A stretch of 64,000 nucleotides of DNA, from positions 216,676 through 280,675 of the forward strand of contig CATQHL010000001.1 in the NCBI GenBank assembly GCA_958295925.1, given 5' to 3'. Positions 1 to 9,296 of the stretch are shown in pieces. The first letter of the stretch is position 1. Every line of letters starts with the position of its first letter. The translations under genes were made by a program, and so were the position numbers. Origin of the DNA: an uncultured Acidimicrobiales bacterium. Its GTDB lineage: Bacteria; Actinomycetota; Acidimicrobiia; Acidimicrobiales; CATQHL01. The notes beneath the pieces were generated by a model. It was not told the origin of the DNA, made no database searches, and saw nothing but the letters and a program-made list of their open reading frames with translations.

Positions 1-6
1 GTGGAT

Positions 7-54
7 GCGGGCCCACGCCCGGGACGTGCTGCGGGCCCACGCCTGGGACGTGCC
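7..54. repeat. 24-bp tandem repeat, two units
   Basis: Two adjacent near-identical 24-bp units lie at the left edge, differing at two positions. They sit downstream of the hemolysin III stop codon and outside any gene I can support. This is the first of many short direct duplications in the window. Confidence 0.6.
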
Positions 55-90
55 CCGATTTCTCCGAGGCAGCCATTTTGGGGACGTCGC

Positions 91-684
91 TCACAGCCTC
101 GGGAGAATCCAGCGGGCCACCACCGTGTAGTGGAGGGCGACGCTTGCGATGACCAGCAGGTGCCAGAACTCGTGGTACCCGAACTTCCCCGGCCAGGGGT
201 TGGGGCGTCTCGCACCCAGGCAGAGCGCCCCCAGAACGTAGAGGAACGCCCCGATCATTATCAGCACGGTTGCCAGCACTCCCAGGTTTCTGAGGATGCT
301 TGGGACGGCAAAGAGCCCCACTCCCCCGACTATCAGGAAGACGCTGTTCATCAGACCGAAGGGCGGATGCCGCATGCTCAGGCGGACGACTATCCCGACG
401 GCGATTAGCCCCAGGGCGGCGGCGGGAACCCAGGCCTGCGCGGATCCCTCGGCGCCCAGCCCCACGATGGCGCCGTTGCTCCCCCCGATGAGCAGGAAGA
501 TGCCGATGTGGTCGATCTTTCGCATGAGCGCCCAGCCCCTGTCGCTCCACCGTCGGAGGTGGAACACGGCGCTGAAGACGAACATCTGCAGGATCGTCCA
601 GCCGTAGAACGCGAGCACCGGGCGGGATCCGCCCGGTGGCGCCTTGACAACCAGCCAGACGAACCCCACGGCGGCTATCGGCAC
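91..684 (-). CDS. Hemolysin III / TrhA (PAQR-like) family membrane protein
   Basis: About 197 residues, nearly all hydrophobic, with the seven-helix layout of the hemolysin III (YqfA/TrhA) family. Family landmarks are visible: SAVFH near the start, RKIDHIGIFLLIGG in the middle, and FGYHEFWHLLVIASVALH at the C-terminus, which supply the conserved His/Asp cluster. In this family the bacterial TrhA proteins affect membrane energetics and fluidity; that role is inferred. The start is odd. The GTG at 684 cuts off a family-typical N-terminus (LLRGWSHAI), which is encoded in frame just upstream, yet no ATG, GTG or TTG occurs in that frame back to the stop at 880-882. The frame overlaps the repeat tail of the DUF1015 gene upstream, so a CTG start or coupling to that gene is possible. 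Confidence 0.8.
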   Translation of the reverse strand: MPIAAVGFVWLVVKAPPGGSRPVLAFYGWTILQMFVFSAVFHLRRWSDRGWALMRKIDHIGIFLLIGGSNGAIVGLGAEGSAQAWVPAAALGLIAVGIVVRLSMRHPPFGLMNSVFLIVGGVGLFAVPSILRNLGVLATVLIMIGAFLYVLGALCLGARRPNPWPGKFGYHEFWHLLVIASVALHYTVVARWILPRL

Positions 685-748
685 GCAGATCGCATGGCTC
701 CAACCCCTCAGAAGCGGCGGGTTGAGCGAGCTCTGCCGGTAGGGGTCT

Positions 749-2221
749 TCAGACAGCGATGTCGGCCCCCGCCCCGATGTCGGCCCCCGCCCCGATGTCT
801 GACCCCGCCCCGATGTCGGCCCCCGCTTTAGTGTCTGACCCCGCCCCGGTGTCTGACCCCGCCCCGGTGTGGGAGTTCTTCAAGAACCGCAGGAAGACGC
901 CGGAACGGGGCTTCGGGTGAAAGAAGGTGGATTTCGGGGGCATCAGCCTGCCCTCGTCGCAGAGGCGCATAAGCGACTCCAGCGGCACCGGGTGAAGAAC
1001 GAACCCCGCCGTGCCGGGCTCGTCGCAGCGTCTTGCGAAAGCCTCAAGGGGCGTCTCTGCGCCGGAGACGGCCTGCCAGGGCATCGGAGGGCGCCCGGGC
1101 AGGTACTCCACCTGCGTGATCGTCTCCTCGGTCATTCCCAGGACGCCCTTGATCACGTGTTCGTGAAGCCACGTCGTGTCCAACGCTTCAGTGGGCAGGC
1201 GAGGAGCGAAACTGTGCCAGCGTCCCTCGACGTAGACACCGAAGCGCCCAGGCGAGGCTGGCTCGGCGGCTTCGGGGGCGCAGCGCGTCAAAGACCCCAG
1301 CGCAGCCAGGCCGTCCGTCAGCCGCCGGAGGCCATCGGCGCCGGGAAGCCTCACCTTTCGATGGAACCCCATCAGCCGCACCTCCTCCTGGGGGAACAGC
1401 GCCGCCAATATGAAGTCGCTGGCGACGGGTGCGCCAGCACCACCGCCTCGGGCAGGCCGCGCCCTCTCGGCGTCGTTGTGGGCAAGGGCGGCCCCTAGGC
1501 GGTGATGCCCGTCGGTGAGATAGAGCCTCCGCCCCTCCAGCGCCCTGTTCAACCTTCCGACGAGTTCGCCGTCAACCCGCCAGATCTCCTGATGAACGTC
1601 GTGGATGTCACGAAACGCCATCTCTGGCGGACTTGCCGTGATCTCGGCCAGAATCCCGCTCGCCGACGGCGAGGACCGGTAGAACATCCCGACGGGGCTG
1701 GACTGCACCCCCACCCTGGCAAGGTGCAGCCGGAGCAGCTCGGTTCGCTGCCCCTGGGTGGACTCATGGCCTCGCAGCAGGCCGATGCGGAAGAGGTCAA
1801 GCGGCAGAAGCCCCACCAGTGCGGTCTGGCTGTGCCCGTAGCCCTTCTGCCGGTAAACGAACAGGTCCTCGCCCACGGGCGGGGTAAAAGCGCCCCTGGC
1901 GAGCAGTCGTCTCAGCGCCGACCGGTTCATCCTCGCCAGCTCGACAGGGGCGAACTCGTCGCCGAGCACGTCGGCGGAGAGGATGGCGTTGGCGAAGAGG
2001 TCGGGATGGCGGCTCAGGATTGCCCGACGCTGCGACGGCGGCACGCCGTCGTAAGAGGGGGAGACCACGCGCTGCGCCCACCCCTCACGCACAAGGTGGG
2101 CGGCGAAAGGCAGCAGGACGCCGCAGTCGGAGCGGGGCTCGCGGAGGGAGTCTGCGGGATTCGACGTCAACAGGCCCGAAGGCCCAGCCGACCCCGGCGG
2201 GGTGGACTCAGACGGCCCCAC
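749..2221 (-). CDS. DUF1015 family protein with repeat tail
   Basis: 490 residues. The body matches DUF1015 (PF06245): an N-terminal SPSYDGVP segment (about residues 53-60), a central YGHSQTALVG region, and the hallmark LTDGHHR motif near residue 237. The biochemical role of the family is not established; members often sit near serine or threonine metabolism genes, and here the gene follows a threonine aldolase by 57 bp on the same strand. The GTG start at 2221 is supported by a purine-rich GGGGGAG about 8 nt upstream. The last 38 residues are an expanded Gly-Ala-Asp/Ser repeat that the family does not need. The gene end overlaps the open frame of hemolysin III. Confidence 0.85.
   Translation of the reverse strand: MGPSESTPPGSAGPSGLLTSNPADSLREPRSDCGVLLPFAAHLVREGWAQRVVSPSYDGVPPSQRRAILSRHPDLFANAILSADVLGDEFAPVELARMNRSALRRLLARGAFTPPVGEDLFVYRQKGYGHSQTALVGLLPLDLFRIGLLRGHESTQGQRTELLRLHLARVGVQSSPVGMFYRSSPSASGILAEITASPPEMAFRDIHDVHQEIWRVDGELVGRLNRALEGRRLYLTDGHHRLGAALAHNDAERARPARGGGAGAPVASDFILAALFPQEEVRLMGFHRKVRLPGADGLRRLTDGLAALGSLTRCAPEAAEPASPGRFGVYVEGRWHSFAPRLPTEALDTTWLHEHVIKGVLGMTEETITQVEYLPGRPPMPWQAVSGAETPLEAFARRCDEPGTAGFVLHPVPLESLMRLCDEGRLMPPKSTFFHPKPRSGVFLRFLKNSHTGAGSDTGAGSDTKAGADIGAGSDIGAGADIGAGADIAV
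758..865 (-). repeat. 18-bp coding minisatellite, six units
   Basis: Six 18-bp units run head to tail at 758-775, 776-793, 794-811, 812-829, 830-847 and 848-865. They encode the C-terminal hexapeptide repeats (GAGSDT, GAGADI) of the DUF1015 protein. The units differ by a few substitutions. Since 18 is a multiple of three, copy-number change would alter tail length without a frameshift. The hemolysin III frame also stays open through this block. Confidence 0.85.
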
Positions 2222-2278
2222 GGCGGAACTCCCCCACAGGCAGGTCGGGCAGGGGCGCTGCGGGCACGACCCTGACGC

Positions 2279-3367
2279 CTAGGCGTCCCCGCCCGGGCAC
2301 GAGTCCAGCACCTTCCCTACAGCGGAAATAGCGGCCTCTACGTCCTGCGCCGAGACGCCGAGGTGCGTGACCGCCCGCACGTCCTCCTCCACCCTGCTCA
2401 TTCTCACGCCGTGGGCCGCCAGGCGCTCAAGGAACCCGGCCGCCCCCAGGCCGGTCGGTGAAACGTCCAGCCAGACCATGTTCGTCTCCGCAGGCGAGAT
2501 ATCCAGGCCCAGCGCCCGAAGCCCCTCGGCCAGTCGGGAGGCGTTCGCGTGATCCTCCGCCAGCCGCTCCACGTGGTGGTCGAGGGAGTGCAGGCAGGCC
2601 GCCGCCGCTATCCCCGCCTGGCGCATCGCCCCCCCGAAGCGATGCTTGTAGACCCTCGCCTGGGCTATGAAGTCCGTCGACCCCACCAGCACCGCCCCAA
2701 GCGGCGCCCCCAGCCCCTTCGTGAAGTCCACCCAGATCGAATCAACCGGCTCACCCCAGACGCAGGGCTCGGTGGAGGTCGCGACGGTGGCGTTGAACAG
2801 GCGCGCCCCGTCGGTGTGGACGAGCACGCCGTGTTCGTGGGCTATATCCGCCGCCTCCCGGTAGCGCCCCAGCGGCCAGATCGCCCCCCCGCCGAAGTTG
2901 TGCGTCTGCTCCAGGCAGACCAGCCTTGGGCTCGGCCGGTAGATGTGGCCGGGCGCAAGCGCCGCCCGGAGGTCGTCCGCCCTGAACTGCCCGCGCTCCC
3001 CAGGCAGCAGGTCGGTTATCACACCCGAGACCGCCGCCGCGCCACCCGTCTCAGAGCGGACTATGTGGCTGCGGTCGTCCGCGATGATGCTCTCACCCGG
3101 GGTGGTGTGCGTGGCCACCGCCACGAGGTTGCACATCGTGCCAGTGGGCAGGAACAGCCCGGCCTCGTGCCCTAGAAGTTCGGCCATGCGCGCGCATAGG
3201 CGGTTCACCGTGGGGTCCGTGCCTTGCTGCTCGTCGCCCACCTCGGCTGCCGCTATCGCTCGGCGCATCTCCGCCGTGGGCTTGGTTTGGGTGTCGCTGT
3301 AGAGGTCTATTGCAGGTTCTGCGCTGCCAAACACACCCGCAACTCTACGCTTCAGCCAATGCGACAT
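2279..3367 (-). CDS. ltaE: L-threonine aldolase (PLP, fold type I)
   Basis: 362 residues of the low-specificity threonine aldolase / beta-eliminating lyase family, which cleaves threonine to glycine and acetaldehyde with pyridoxal phosphate. Visible landmarks: [11 protein letters not shown] near residue 21, [26 protein letters not shown] (cofactor phosphate region), [10 protein letters not shown] with the PLP-pairing Asp, and [15 protein letters not shown], whose Lys should form the Schiff base. Length is typical. The gene probably leads a minus-strand operon into the DUF1015 and hemolysin III genes. It is divergent from ribA, with about 130 bp between their starts. Confidence 0.92.
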   Translation of the reverse strand: MSHWLKRRVAGVFGSAEPAIDLYSDTQTKPTAEMRRAIAAAEVGDEQQGTDPTVNRLCARMAELLGHEAGLFLPTGTMCNLVAVATHTTPGESIIADDRSHIVRSETGGAAAVSGVITDLLPGERGQFRADDLRAALAPGHIYRPSPRLVCLEQTHNFGGGAIWPLGRYREAADIAHEHGVLVHTDGARLFNATVATSTEPCVWGEPVDSIWVDFTKGLGAPLGAVLVGSTDFIAQARVYKHRFGGAMRQAGIAAAACLHSLDHHVERLAEDHANASRLAEGLRALGLDISPAETNMVWLDVSPTGLGAAGFLERLAAHGVRMSRVEEDVRAVTHLGVSAQDVEAAISAVGKVLDSCPGGDA

Positions 3368-3495
3368 TGCCGCTGGCCCGCTTTGACATCGCCGCTAGAC
3401 AGCCTGGGCATCGCCGCAGCCGCCCCCTGCTGTGTAGCGTGCCTGCAGAATCATTGCCGATACGAACGGAACCACCGCCAAGACAACCGCTGACG

Positions 3496-4428
3496 ATGCT
3501 CGAAGACACCTCCCCGCCCGCAAGCCACCGACCCCCCGACGGGGAGATCGACCGCCGCATGGAAGAACCGGGCCTCGCGGGCGTCGCAGAAGGCGTTGCG
3601 CTGCTCGCCTCGGCCCGTGTCCCCACCAGCCACGGGGAGTTTCGGGTGTTCTCCTACCGCAGCACAGAGGCGCTTGACGGCCTGAACGGCCACGCCCCGC
3701 CCGAGCATCTGGCCTGCGTCCTGGGCCAGGGCGACCATGACGCCGCCACCCTGGTGCGCGTCCACTCCGAGTGCGCCACAGGCGACCTGCTCGGCTCGCT
3801 GCGCTGCGACTGCGGCGAGCAGCTGGGGGCGTCGCTTCGCCTGATCGCAGAGGAGGGTGCGGGCATTCTCGTCTACCTCCGCTCCCACGAAGGGCGCGGA
3901 ATAGGCCTGGCCAGAAAGTTCCGGGCCTACCAGCTTCAGGACGACGGAGCCGACACCGTCGACGCCAACCTCACCCTGGGCCTTCCCGCCGACGGCAGGA
4001 GCTACGGGGTGGCGGCGGCGATTCTCGCCGACCTCGGCGTGCGCTCCGTGCGGCTGCTGACCAACAACCTCGACAAGGCGGCCGGGCTGTTGGAGCATGG
4101 CATAGACGTGGCGGAGCGCATCCCCCTCCAGGTCGCCCCCAACGCCGAGAACATCCGCTACCTCCTAACAAAGCGGGACAGGCTCGGTCACCTGCTCGAC
4201 GGGCTTGACGGAGCCGCGGCAGCCGTAGCCGATGAGGCCAGCACCGATGAGGACACTTTCGCCGAACGAGACATTCACCGGAAACAGACGGCAGCCGTCG
4301 CCTCGGATGAGGCCAGCGCCGATGAGGCCGTCGCTTTGGGCGAGACCAACGCCGATGCAGCCGCCTCAAACAGCGACCTGGCAGGGCTTCAAACCGCCGG
4401 GGCGCCCGCCACGGGCACCCGCCGCTAG
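3496..4428 (+). CDS. ribA: GTP cyclohydrolase II (riboflavin synthesis), long variable tail
   Basis: 310 residues from the ATG at 3496. The enzyme opens the imidazole ring of GTP in the first step of riboflavin synthesis. The zinc ligands are visible in [40 protein letters not shown] and [12 protein letters not shown] supply the GTP and metal-site residues typical of RibA. There is no DHBP synthase (RibB) domain, so this is a stand-alone cyclohydrolase, unlike the RibBA fusions common in actinobacteria. The last 65 or so residues are an Ala/Asp/Glu-rich tail with imperfect repeats of DEAS-type peptides, probably disordered. The frame stays open upstream to 3310, but that part shows no conservation. 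Confidence 0.9.
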   Translation: MLEDTSPPASHRPPDGEIDRRMEEPGLAGVAEGVALLASARVPTSHGEFRVFSYRSTEALDGLNGHAPPEHLACVLGQGDHDAATLVRVHSECATGDLLGSLRCDCGEQLGASLRLIAEEGAGILVYLRSHEGRGIGLARKFRAYQLQDDGADTVDANLTLGLPADGRSYGVAAAILADLGVRSVRLLTNNLDKAAGLLEHGIDVAERIPLQVAPNAENIRYLLTKRDRLGHLLDGLDGAAAAVADEASTDEDTFAERDIHRKQTAAVASDEASADEAVALGETNADAAASNSDLAGLQTAGAPATGTRR

Positions 4429-4438
4429 TACCTCACGC

Positions 4439-5044
4439 ATGCTTACCGAGCCGCGCCGCAGCCTCGTGGTGGTGATGTGCGAGACGCCGGAGGGCGAGCT
4501 TTCAGTGCTTGAGGACGCCCTGGCCGCCCACACCCGGGAGCACACGCAGCTCCCCCCGCCCCCAGGCAGGCGCTGGGGAGTAAAGACAGCCTGCTCCGAG
4601 GCGCTCATGGCAGGCACCGAGCTCGTGCTGCTGCTGGCCGGGCAGGTGCACCTCAGCCGCAGCGACGCCTCAAATCTGCTTGAGAACTACGAGGCGGGTG
4701 GACGGATAGTCGTGGGCGACAGGCGGACGCTCTCCTCTCGGGCGATGGGCCGCATCGGCGGGATGCTCATCGGCTCCCGCAGGGGTGACCTGGAGTCCCC
4801 CGTGCGAATGTACGACTCGGCCGCCCTGAAGGAAATAATGGCGCACCTGCCCGACTCCTCCGACCACCCGCTGCTGCTCATGACGATGATCGAGCGCCGC
4901 CTCCGCTTTGCCGTGCGGGAGTTCCGCCTGCGCAGCCCCGAGGTGCCAGGCACTGAGAAGCACCCTTTGCAGATGGCGGGCGACCTGATGAGCGGCCTGG
5001 CGGCGATCTGGTCTTTCCTCCCGACAGCCCGCAGGATTCGCTGA
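4439..5044 (+). CDS. Unassigned protein, possibly glycosyltransferase-like
   Basis: 201 residues from the ATG at 4439, eleven bases after the ribA stop and on the same strand, so probably co-transcribed. I do not recognise it firmly. The pattern GRIVVGDRR followed by an Arg/Gly-rich stretch (MGRIGGMLIGSRRGD), then ESPVRMYDSAALKE and a hydrophobic ERRLRFAVREF segment, loosely recalls the second half of family 2 glycosyltransferases. The usual N-terminal DxD region is not obvious: DASNLLEN is the nearest candidate. A structural comparison would decide. No signal peptide or membrane segment is seen. Confidence 0.6.
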   Translation: MLTEPRRSLVVVMCETPEGELSVLEDALAAHTREHTQLPPPPGRRWGVKTACSEALMAGTELVLLLAGQVHLSRSDASNLLENYEAGGRIVVGDRRTLSSRAMGRIGGMLIGSRRGDLESPVRMYDSAALKEIMAHLPDSSDHPLLLMTMIERRLRFAVREFRLRSPEVPGTEKHPLQMAGDLMSGLAAIWSFLPTARRIR

Positions 5045-5087
5045 TCCAGGAGGTGCGGGGCGACCGGCGCCCAAGGGTGGCGCGGGG

Positions 5088-5732
5088 CTAGCTCAGCACG
5101 TCGGCCGAGCTGAGAATCTCGGCCACTCCCGACATCTCCGCCACGGCGGCCTCGCTGGAGGCTGCGTCCACCCCGACGCAGAGGTCGAGGAGCAGGCGCG
5201 TGCGCAGGCCGAGCGCCGCAGCGTCGAGCACGGTCGCCCTGACGCAGTAGTCGGTGGCGATGCCGACCACGTCGACCCCGTCGAGGGACATCCTCCCCGC
5301 CCAGTCCGAGAGCGTCTCCCCGGCGGCGTTGCACCCTTCGAACCCCGAGTAGGCGGCGGAGAACCCGCCCTTGGAGAACACCTCCCCCACGCAACCCAGG
5401 TCTAGGTCGGGGTGGAACTCTGCGCCGCTGCTGCCTGCCACGCAATGGGGCGGCCATGACGAGGAGTAGTCGGGCTGCGCCGAGAAGTGATCCCCCGGCT
5501 CGACGTGCCAGTCCCTCGTGGCCGCAATCGCCGCGTACTCCCCTGAGCGTGCGGCGGAGCGCAGAAACCCGCTGATTCTCCCGGCCAGATCAGCTCCGCC
5601 GGAGACCGGCAGGGAAGCACCTGGGATGTCGCAGAAGTCGTTCTGAACATCCACCACCAAGAGCGCCCGCCGTGGGCGGCCAAGGTCTCGAAGCGGTGAG
5701 GGTTCGCGCCTGGTCTCGGTAATCTCGCTCAA
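5088..5732 (-). CDS. pncA: Nicotinamidase (isochorismatase-fold)
   Basis: 214 residues. It converts nicotinamide to nicotinate in NAD salvage. The catalytic triad can be read: Asp in LVVDVQNDF (about residue 28), Lys in FSKGGFSAAYSGF, and Cys in GIATDYCVRAT. Metal ligands are in TRDWHVEPGDHF. Length fits the PncA family. It lies 34 bp after pncB on the same strand, so nicotinamide is deamidated here and passed to PncB. That pairing also argues against other isochorismatase-fold functions. Confidence 0.93.
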   Translation of the reverse strand: MSEITETRREPSPLRDLGRPRRALLVVDVQNDFCDIPGASLPVSGGADLAGRISGFLRSAARSGEYAAIAATRDWHVEPGDHFSAQPDYSSSWPPHCVAGSSGAEFHPDLDLGCVGEVFSKGGFSAAYSGFEGCNAAGETLSDWAGRMSLDGVDVVGIATDYCVRATVLDAAALGLRTRLLLDLCVGVDAASSEAAVAEMSGVAEILSSADVLS

Positions 5733-5766
5733 GACGCCAGTCGCAAAACCCTCGGGCTGGACACTC

Positions 5767-7083
5767 TCAGAGCATAAGCCGCGGGTCGTAGCGGATATTC
5801 AGGAAGGGCTCTCCCTCGCTGAGGTCAAGGGCGGAGGGGGGCAGCTCGCCAAGGGCGCGCAGGTGGTGACGTCTGGCGGCCTGAACAGCCTCAGACGCCT
5901 CGGCAAGTCCGGGGTCGGCCAGCGCCCCGGCGGACACGAATGCCGTCTGCAGCTGCCGGGAGCGTTCACCCGGCGGGGCCTGCGTCTCCTCCGCCAGCAT
6001 CTCCTCGGAGACGGCCACCCCGTTGTCGTCGAGCAACCGGTACGCACGCTTTCGCCTCGGCCGCCACGACTTTGCCGCCGACCGCTTGCGCACCGGCGTC
6101 CCGTCGATCTCCACGAGTTTGTAGACCAGCCCCGCCGTGGGCGCCCCTGCACCAACCACAAGCTCCGTCCCCACCAGGTAGCCGTCGGCGGGCGCCCCTG
6201 CCAGGGCCTCGATGTCGAACTCGTTGAGATCGCCCGAAAGCACGATTCGGGTCTTCCTCGCCCCGAGATCATCCAAGATCGCCCGCGCCCTGATCGCCTC
6301 GGCCGCCAGGTTCCCGGAGTCGATTCGGATGGCCGCCAACTCCTTCCCTGCCGCCGCCACCGCCTTACGAACACCGGAGGGGATGTCGTAGGTGTCCACC
6401 AGGTAGGTGCTGTCCGCCCCTACGAGATTGAGTTGCGCCGCCATCGCCTCCTCCTCCGAATCGTGGGCGAGGATGAATGCGTGCCCGATGGTCCCGCCGG
6501 TGGGCACCCCGAAGAGTCGCCCGGCCTCCAGGTTGGAGGTTGCGTTGAAGCCGCAGATGTAGGCCGCCCTGGCGGCGGCAGGGGCGGCCTGCTCGTGGGT
6601 GCGGCGGCTGCCCCCTTCAAGGAGCGTTCGGGCGCCGGCTGCGATTTTCATTCGGGAGGCGGCGGCGGCCACGGCGGAGTCGTAGTTGAGCACCGAGAGC
6701 GTCAGCGTCTCAAGCAGCACGGCTTCGGCAAAGCTGCTGTGGACGGTCAGCACGGGCGAGCCAGGAAGATAGATCTCGCCTTCCCTGTAGCCGGAGATGT
6801 CACCGGTGAAGGAGTAGTCGGCCAGCCGCTGCAGCGCCTCAGGGGTGACAATCCGGTTTTGCTCCAGGTGCTCCAGCTCGTCCGCCCCGAATCGGAACCT
6901 TGCAATCCCCTCGAGCAGGCGGCCGGTGCCGGCCAGCACCCCGAAGCGTCTCCCGGGCGGCAGGCGTCGGCAGAAGACCTCGAAGGTCGCCTGCAGGTCG
7001 GCAGCGCCGGAGCGCAGGGAGGCGTCCAGCATCGTGAGCTCGTACTGGTCGGTCAGCAGTGCCGTGGAAGGGTGTCGGTTCAT
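5767..7083 (-). CDS. pncB: Nicotinate phosphoribosyltransferase
   Basis: 438 residues from the ATG at 7083, chosen because the protein then opens with NRHPSTALLTDQYELTM, the usual PncB N-terminus, and a purine-rich AGGGTAGGGA lies just upstream. It makes nicotinate mononucleotide from nicotinate and PRPP. Other family landmarks: GYREGEIYLPGSPVL, NYDSAVAAAASRM (phosphoribosyl region), FNATSNLEAGRLFGVPTGGT, AIRIDSGNL and the loop near GYLVGTELV. It starts 4 bp after the M23 peptidase stop and precedes pncA, giving a compact NAD-salvage operon. Confidence 0.94.
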   Translation of the reverse strand: MNRHPSTALLTDQYELTMLDASLRSGAADLQATFEVFCRRLPPGRRFGVLAGTGRLLEGIARFRFGADELEHLEQNRIVTPEALQRLADYSFTGDISGYREGEIYLPGSPVLTVHSSFAEAVLLETLTLSVLNYDSAVAAAASRMKIAAGARTLLEGGSRRTHEQAAPAAARAAYICGFNATSNLEAGRLFGVPTGGTIGHAFILAHDSEEEAMAAQLNLVGADSTYLVDTYDIPSGVRKAVAAAGKELAAIRIDSGNLAAEAIRARAILDDLGARKTRIVLSGDLNEFDIEALAGAPADGYLVGTELVVGAGAPTAGLVYKLVEIDGTPVRKRSAAKSWRPRRKRAYRLLDDNGVAVSEEMLAEETQAPPGERSRQLQTAFVSAGALADPGLAEASEAVQAARRHHLRALGELPPSALDLSEGEPFLNIRYDPRLML

Positions 7084-7087
7084 TTCC

Positions 7088-8353
7088 CTACCCTGGCAGG
7101 TACTTGAGGGGATTCTCCGCCGCACCGTTGACGCGGATCTCAAAGTGCAGGTGCGGGCCGGTCGACAGGCCTGTGGAGCCAAGCAGCCCTACCACCTGCC
7201 CCGCCTGGACGAAGTCGCCAGTGGAGACGCTCCGGGAAAGCAGGTGGGCGTACAGGCTGGAGAACCCTCCCCCGTGCTCGACGATCACCACATTTCCGTA
7301 ACCCCCCGCCCAGTCTGAACGAATCACAACCCCCGACTTGGACGCGTACACCTCCTGACCTGAGACGCTGCCCATGTCTATCCCGGCGTGGAACCTAGTG
7401 CCGCCCAAAATGGGGTGAATCCGATAGCCGTAGCCCGATCCCACGTACCCCGCCGTCGGCCAGAGAAAGCCCAGGGCGGCGTTTTCCTCAGTGGAAAGGA
7501 CGCCCAACTCGCGGGCCCTCCGCCGCATCTCCTCCTGCTGCCTGCGAAGCTCCTCCTGGTAGATCTTCAGCTGAATGAACGCCTCGAGGCTCTTGGCTTC
7601 CTGGTCCCAGTTGTTGTATTCCACCTGCAGCTGCTGTCGGCGGATGTCCAGCTCCTTCTTAATGAGAACCTGCTCCAGGCGCTGATCTTCAAGAGCAACG
7701 AGTTCTTCCTGCAGCTGCGCCTCAAGCGCCTCCACTCCGGCCACGACGGCCGCCAGTTCTGCGGCGGCCTCGGCGTGCTCGTCCTCGAGAAGCCTCACCC
7801 GATCGACCAGGTCGGTGGTGCTTGACCGCACAACGTCGAGCAGAGCCAGCTTTCTCAGCCCACTTGTTATGTCCTCGGTACCCAGCAGGGCTTCAAAGGC
7901 CTCGCTTTCGCTGCGCAGATAGGCCTCCACAGCCAAGTCGACCGCCTCCTGGCGAATCGTCCGGATGTCGAGCGCCGCGTAGTCCTGGGCAATCTCCTTC
8001 TGGCGCATCTGGGCGATGTTGACTCGCAGATCCTGTCGCACGGCCGCCACCCTTGCCTCCTGGCGGTCGACCAACTCCTTCGCCGCGTTCAGCGCCTCGA
8101 GGACTTCGATGTCCTCCGCCGCAAGGAGGTCGACCTGGGACTTGACCCTGAGCCGCTCCTCCTCCACCCTCAGCAGGTCCTCCCTGGCCTCCTCGACGCT
8201 CTCCTGCGAGGCCGCCGGGGACGCGGAAGACAGGAACAGCCCGGTGGCCACCAATGCGGCCGCCAAGCGGCGCCCGCGCCCGCGCGGACGGTCTGGGGGT
8301 TCCGCCGAGCCGCCTGGGGCGGGGCGCGGCAACAGGAGCGAGGGATGTGTCAT
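7088..8353 (-). CDS. Secreted M23 metallopeptidase with coiled coil (NlpD/EnvC-like)
   Basis: 421 residues. An Arg-rich N-terminus and one hydrophobic stretch (LAAALVATGLFLSSASPAAS, about residues 30-49) form a signal peptide or anchor. Residues 50-290 are strongly heptad-like and charged, predicting a long coiled coil. The C-terminal LytM domain keeps the zinc ligands: FHAGIDMG (HxxxD) and GPHLHFEI (HxH). Such proteins cut peptidoglycan cross-links or activate amidases at the division site. The gene is upstream of pncB with a 4-bp gap and divergent from the MerR gene. Confidence 0.9.
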   Translation of the reverse strand: MTHPSLLLPRPAPGGSAEPPDRPRGRGRRLAAALVATGLFLSSASPAASQESVEEAREDLLRVEEERLRVKSQVDLLAAEDIEVLEALNAAKELVDRQEARVAAVRQDLRVNIAQMRQKEIAQDYAALDIRTIRQEAVDLAVEAYLRSESEAFEALLGTEDITSGLRKLALLDVVRSSTTDLVDRVRLLEDEHAEAAAELAAVVAGVEALEAQLQEELVALEDQRLEQVLIKKELDIRRQQLQVEYNNWDQEAKSLEAFIQLKIYQEELRRQQEEMRRRARELGVLSTEENAALGFLWPTAGYVGSGYGYRIHPILGGTRFHAGIDMGSVSGQEVYASKSGVVIRSDWAGGYGNVVIVEHGGGFSSLYAHLLSRSVSTGDFVQAGQVVGLLGSTGLSTGPHLHFEIRVNGAAENPLKYLPG

Positions 8354-8530
8354 TTACTCAATCACGCAAAAGGGGTGGAATCGATGCTGGGGCCTCTCCG
8401 CCCAACTTTAACGCTCCCATCCTTGGCGATTGCCGAACGAACCGCAGATGGTGGCAGGCAAAGCCTGGAAAAAATTGATTAAGTAAGAACTCTCATAGAA
8501 ATCACTCATACAATTGCTAGGCTCTCCGTC

Positions 8531-9238
8531 GTGGCTTTCAGGGTCGAGGAACTGGCTCTGTCCTCCGGGTTGAGCGTTGCGACGATTCGCTACTACCAGA
8601 GGCTGGGCCTGTTGGATCCTCCCGCCCGTCGAGGGCGCATCGGACTTTACGAGCAAGGGCATCTGCTCAGGCTTCAGGAGATCCGGCGGCTTGCCAACAG
8701 GGGCCTCAGCCTGGAGCAGATCGGCGCCGTGCTGTCGGGAAAAGACCCACTTTCCGCCATCCTGTCGGAGCGCACGGAGGGTGGGGCGATGCTCACCCGC
8801 GACGACCTCAAAGCCCGTTCCGGCCTTCCAGCCGAGCTGATAGACCTCGCCGTCGAAGCCGGGCTCTTGCGGGCGTCGAAGGTCGCCGTCGGGCTTGAGG
8901 ACGCTGAGCGCTTCCCCCATGCGGCCCTGGAGATGCTCGAGGCCGCGGCCGCCCTTCTGCGGGAAGGGGTCGATCAGGCTGCCCTCATCAACCTCGCCCT
9001 CCGGCACGACGACTACACCGACGCGATGGTGAGCGAGGCCATCGACCTGTTCAAGGAGTCGATCCCGCCTGAGAGCGGCCGCAGCGAGTTGGCTTCGCTG
9101 CTGCAGAGGCTTCTTCCGCATGTGCAGCGTCTGGTCTCGAGCCATTTCCACCTCAACTTGCTCCGGCAGATCGGCGAGCGCGCCGCCGGCGTGGAGCGCG
9201 CCGCCGGAGCGGAAACCCCCTCCTCGCCGAGCCGGTGA
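8531..9238 (+). CDS. MerR-family transcriptional regulator
   Basis: 235 residues from a GTG at 8531. The N-terminal 70 residues are a MerR winged helix-turn-helix: VEELALSSGLSVATIRYYQ, the LGLLDPP wing, and RLQEIRRLANRGLSLEQIG. The C-terminal region contains helical segments and no clear metal-binding Cys cluster, so the ligand is unknown. It is 58 bp upstream of menF in the same direction and divergent from the M23 peptidase gene across a 177-bp gap, and could govern either. The last residues are Ala/Ser-rich and unconserved. Confidence 0.88.
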   Translation: MAFRVEELALSSGLSVATIRYYQRLGLLDPPARRGRIGLYEQGHLLRLQEIRRLANRGLSLEQIGAVLSGKDPLSAILSERTEGGAMLTRDDLKARSGLPAELIDLAVEAGLLRASKVAVGLEDAERFPHAALEMLEAAAALLREGVDQAALINLALRHDDYTDAMVSEAIDLFKESIPPESGRSELASLLQRLLPHVQRLVSSHFHLNLLRQIGERAAGVERAAGAETPSSPSR

Positions 9239-9296
9239 GCAGAACGCACTGCGGGCGCCCGCGGCATCTGCGTGGGCGCGTTCGCCGCCGAAGCCG

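Noticed and set aside
5863-7107. 414-residue plus-strand frame over pncB
   Set aside because: Antisense shadow of a strongly supported gene; no motif or ribosome site.
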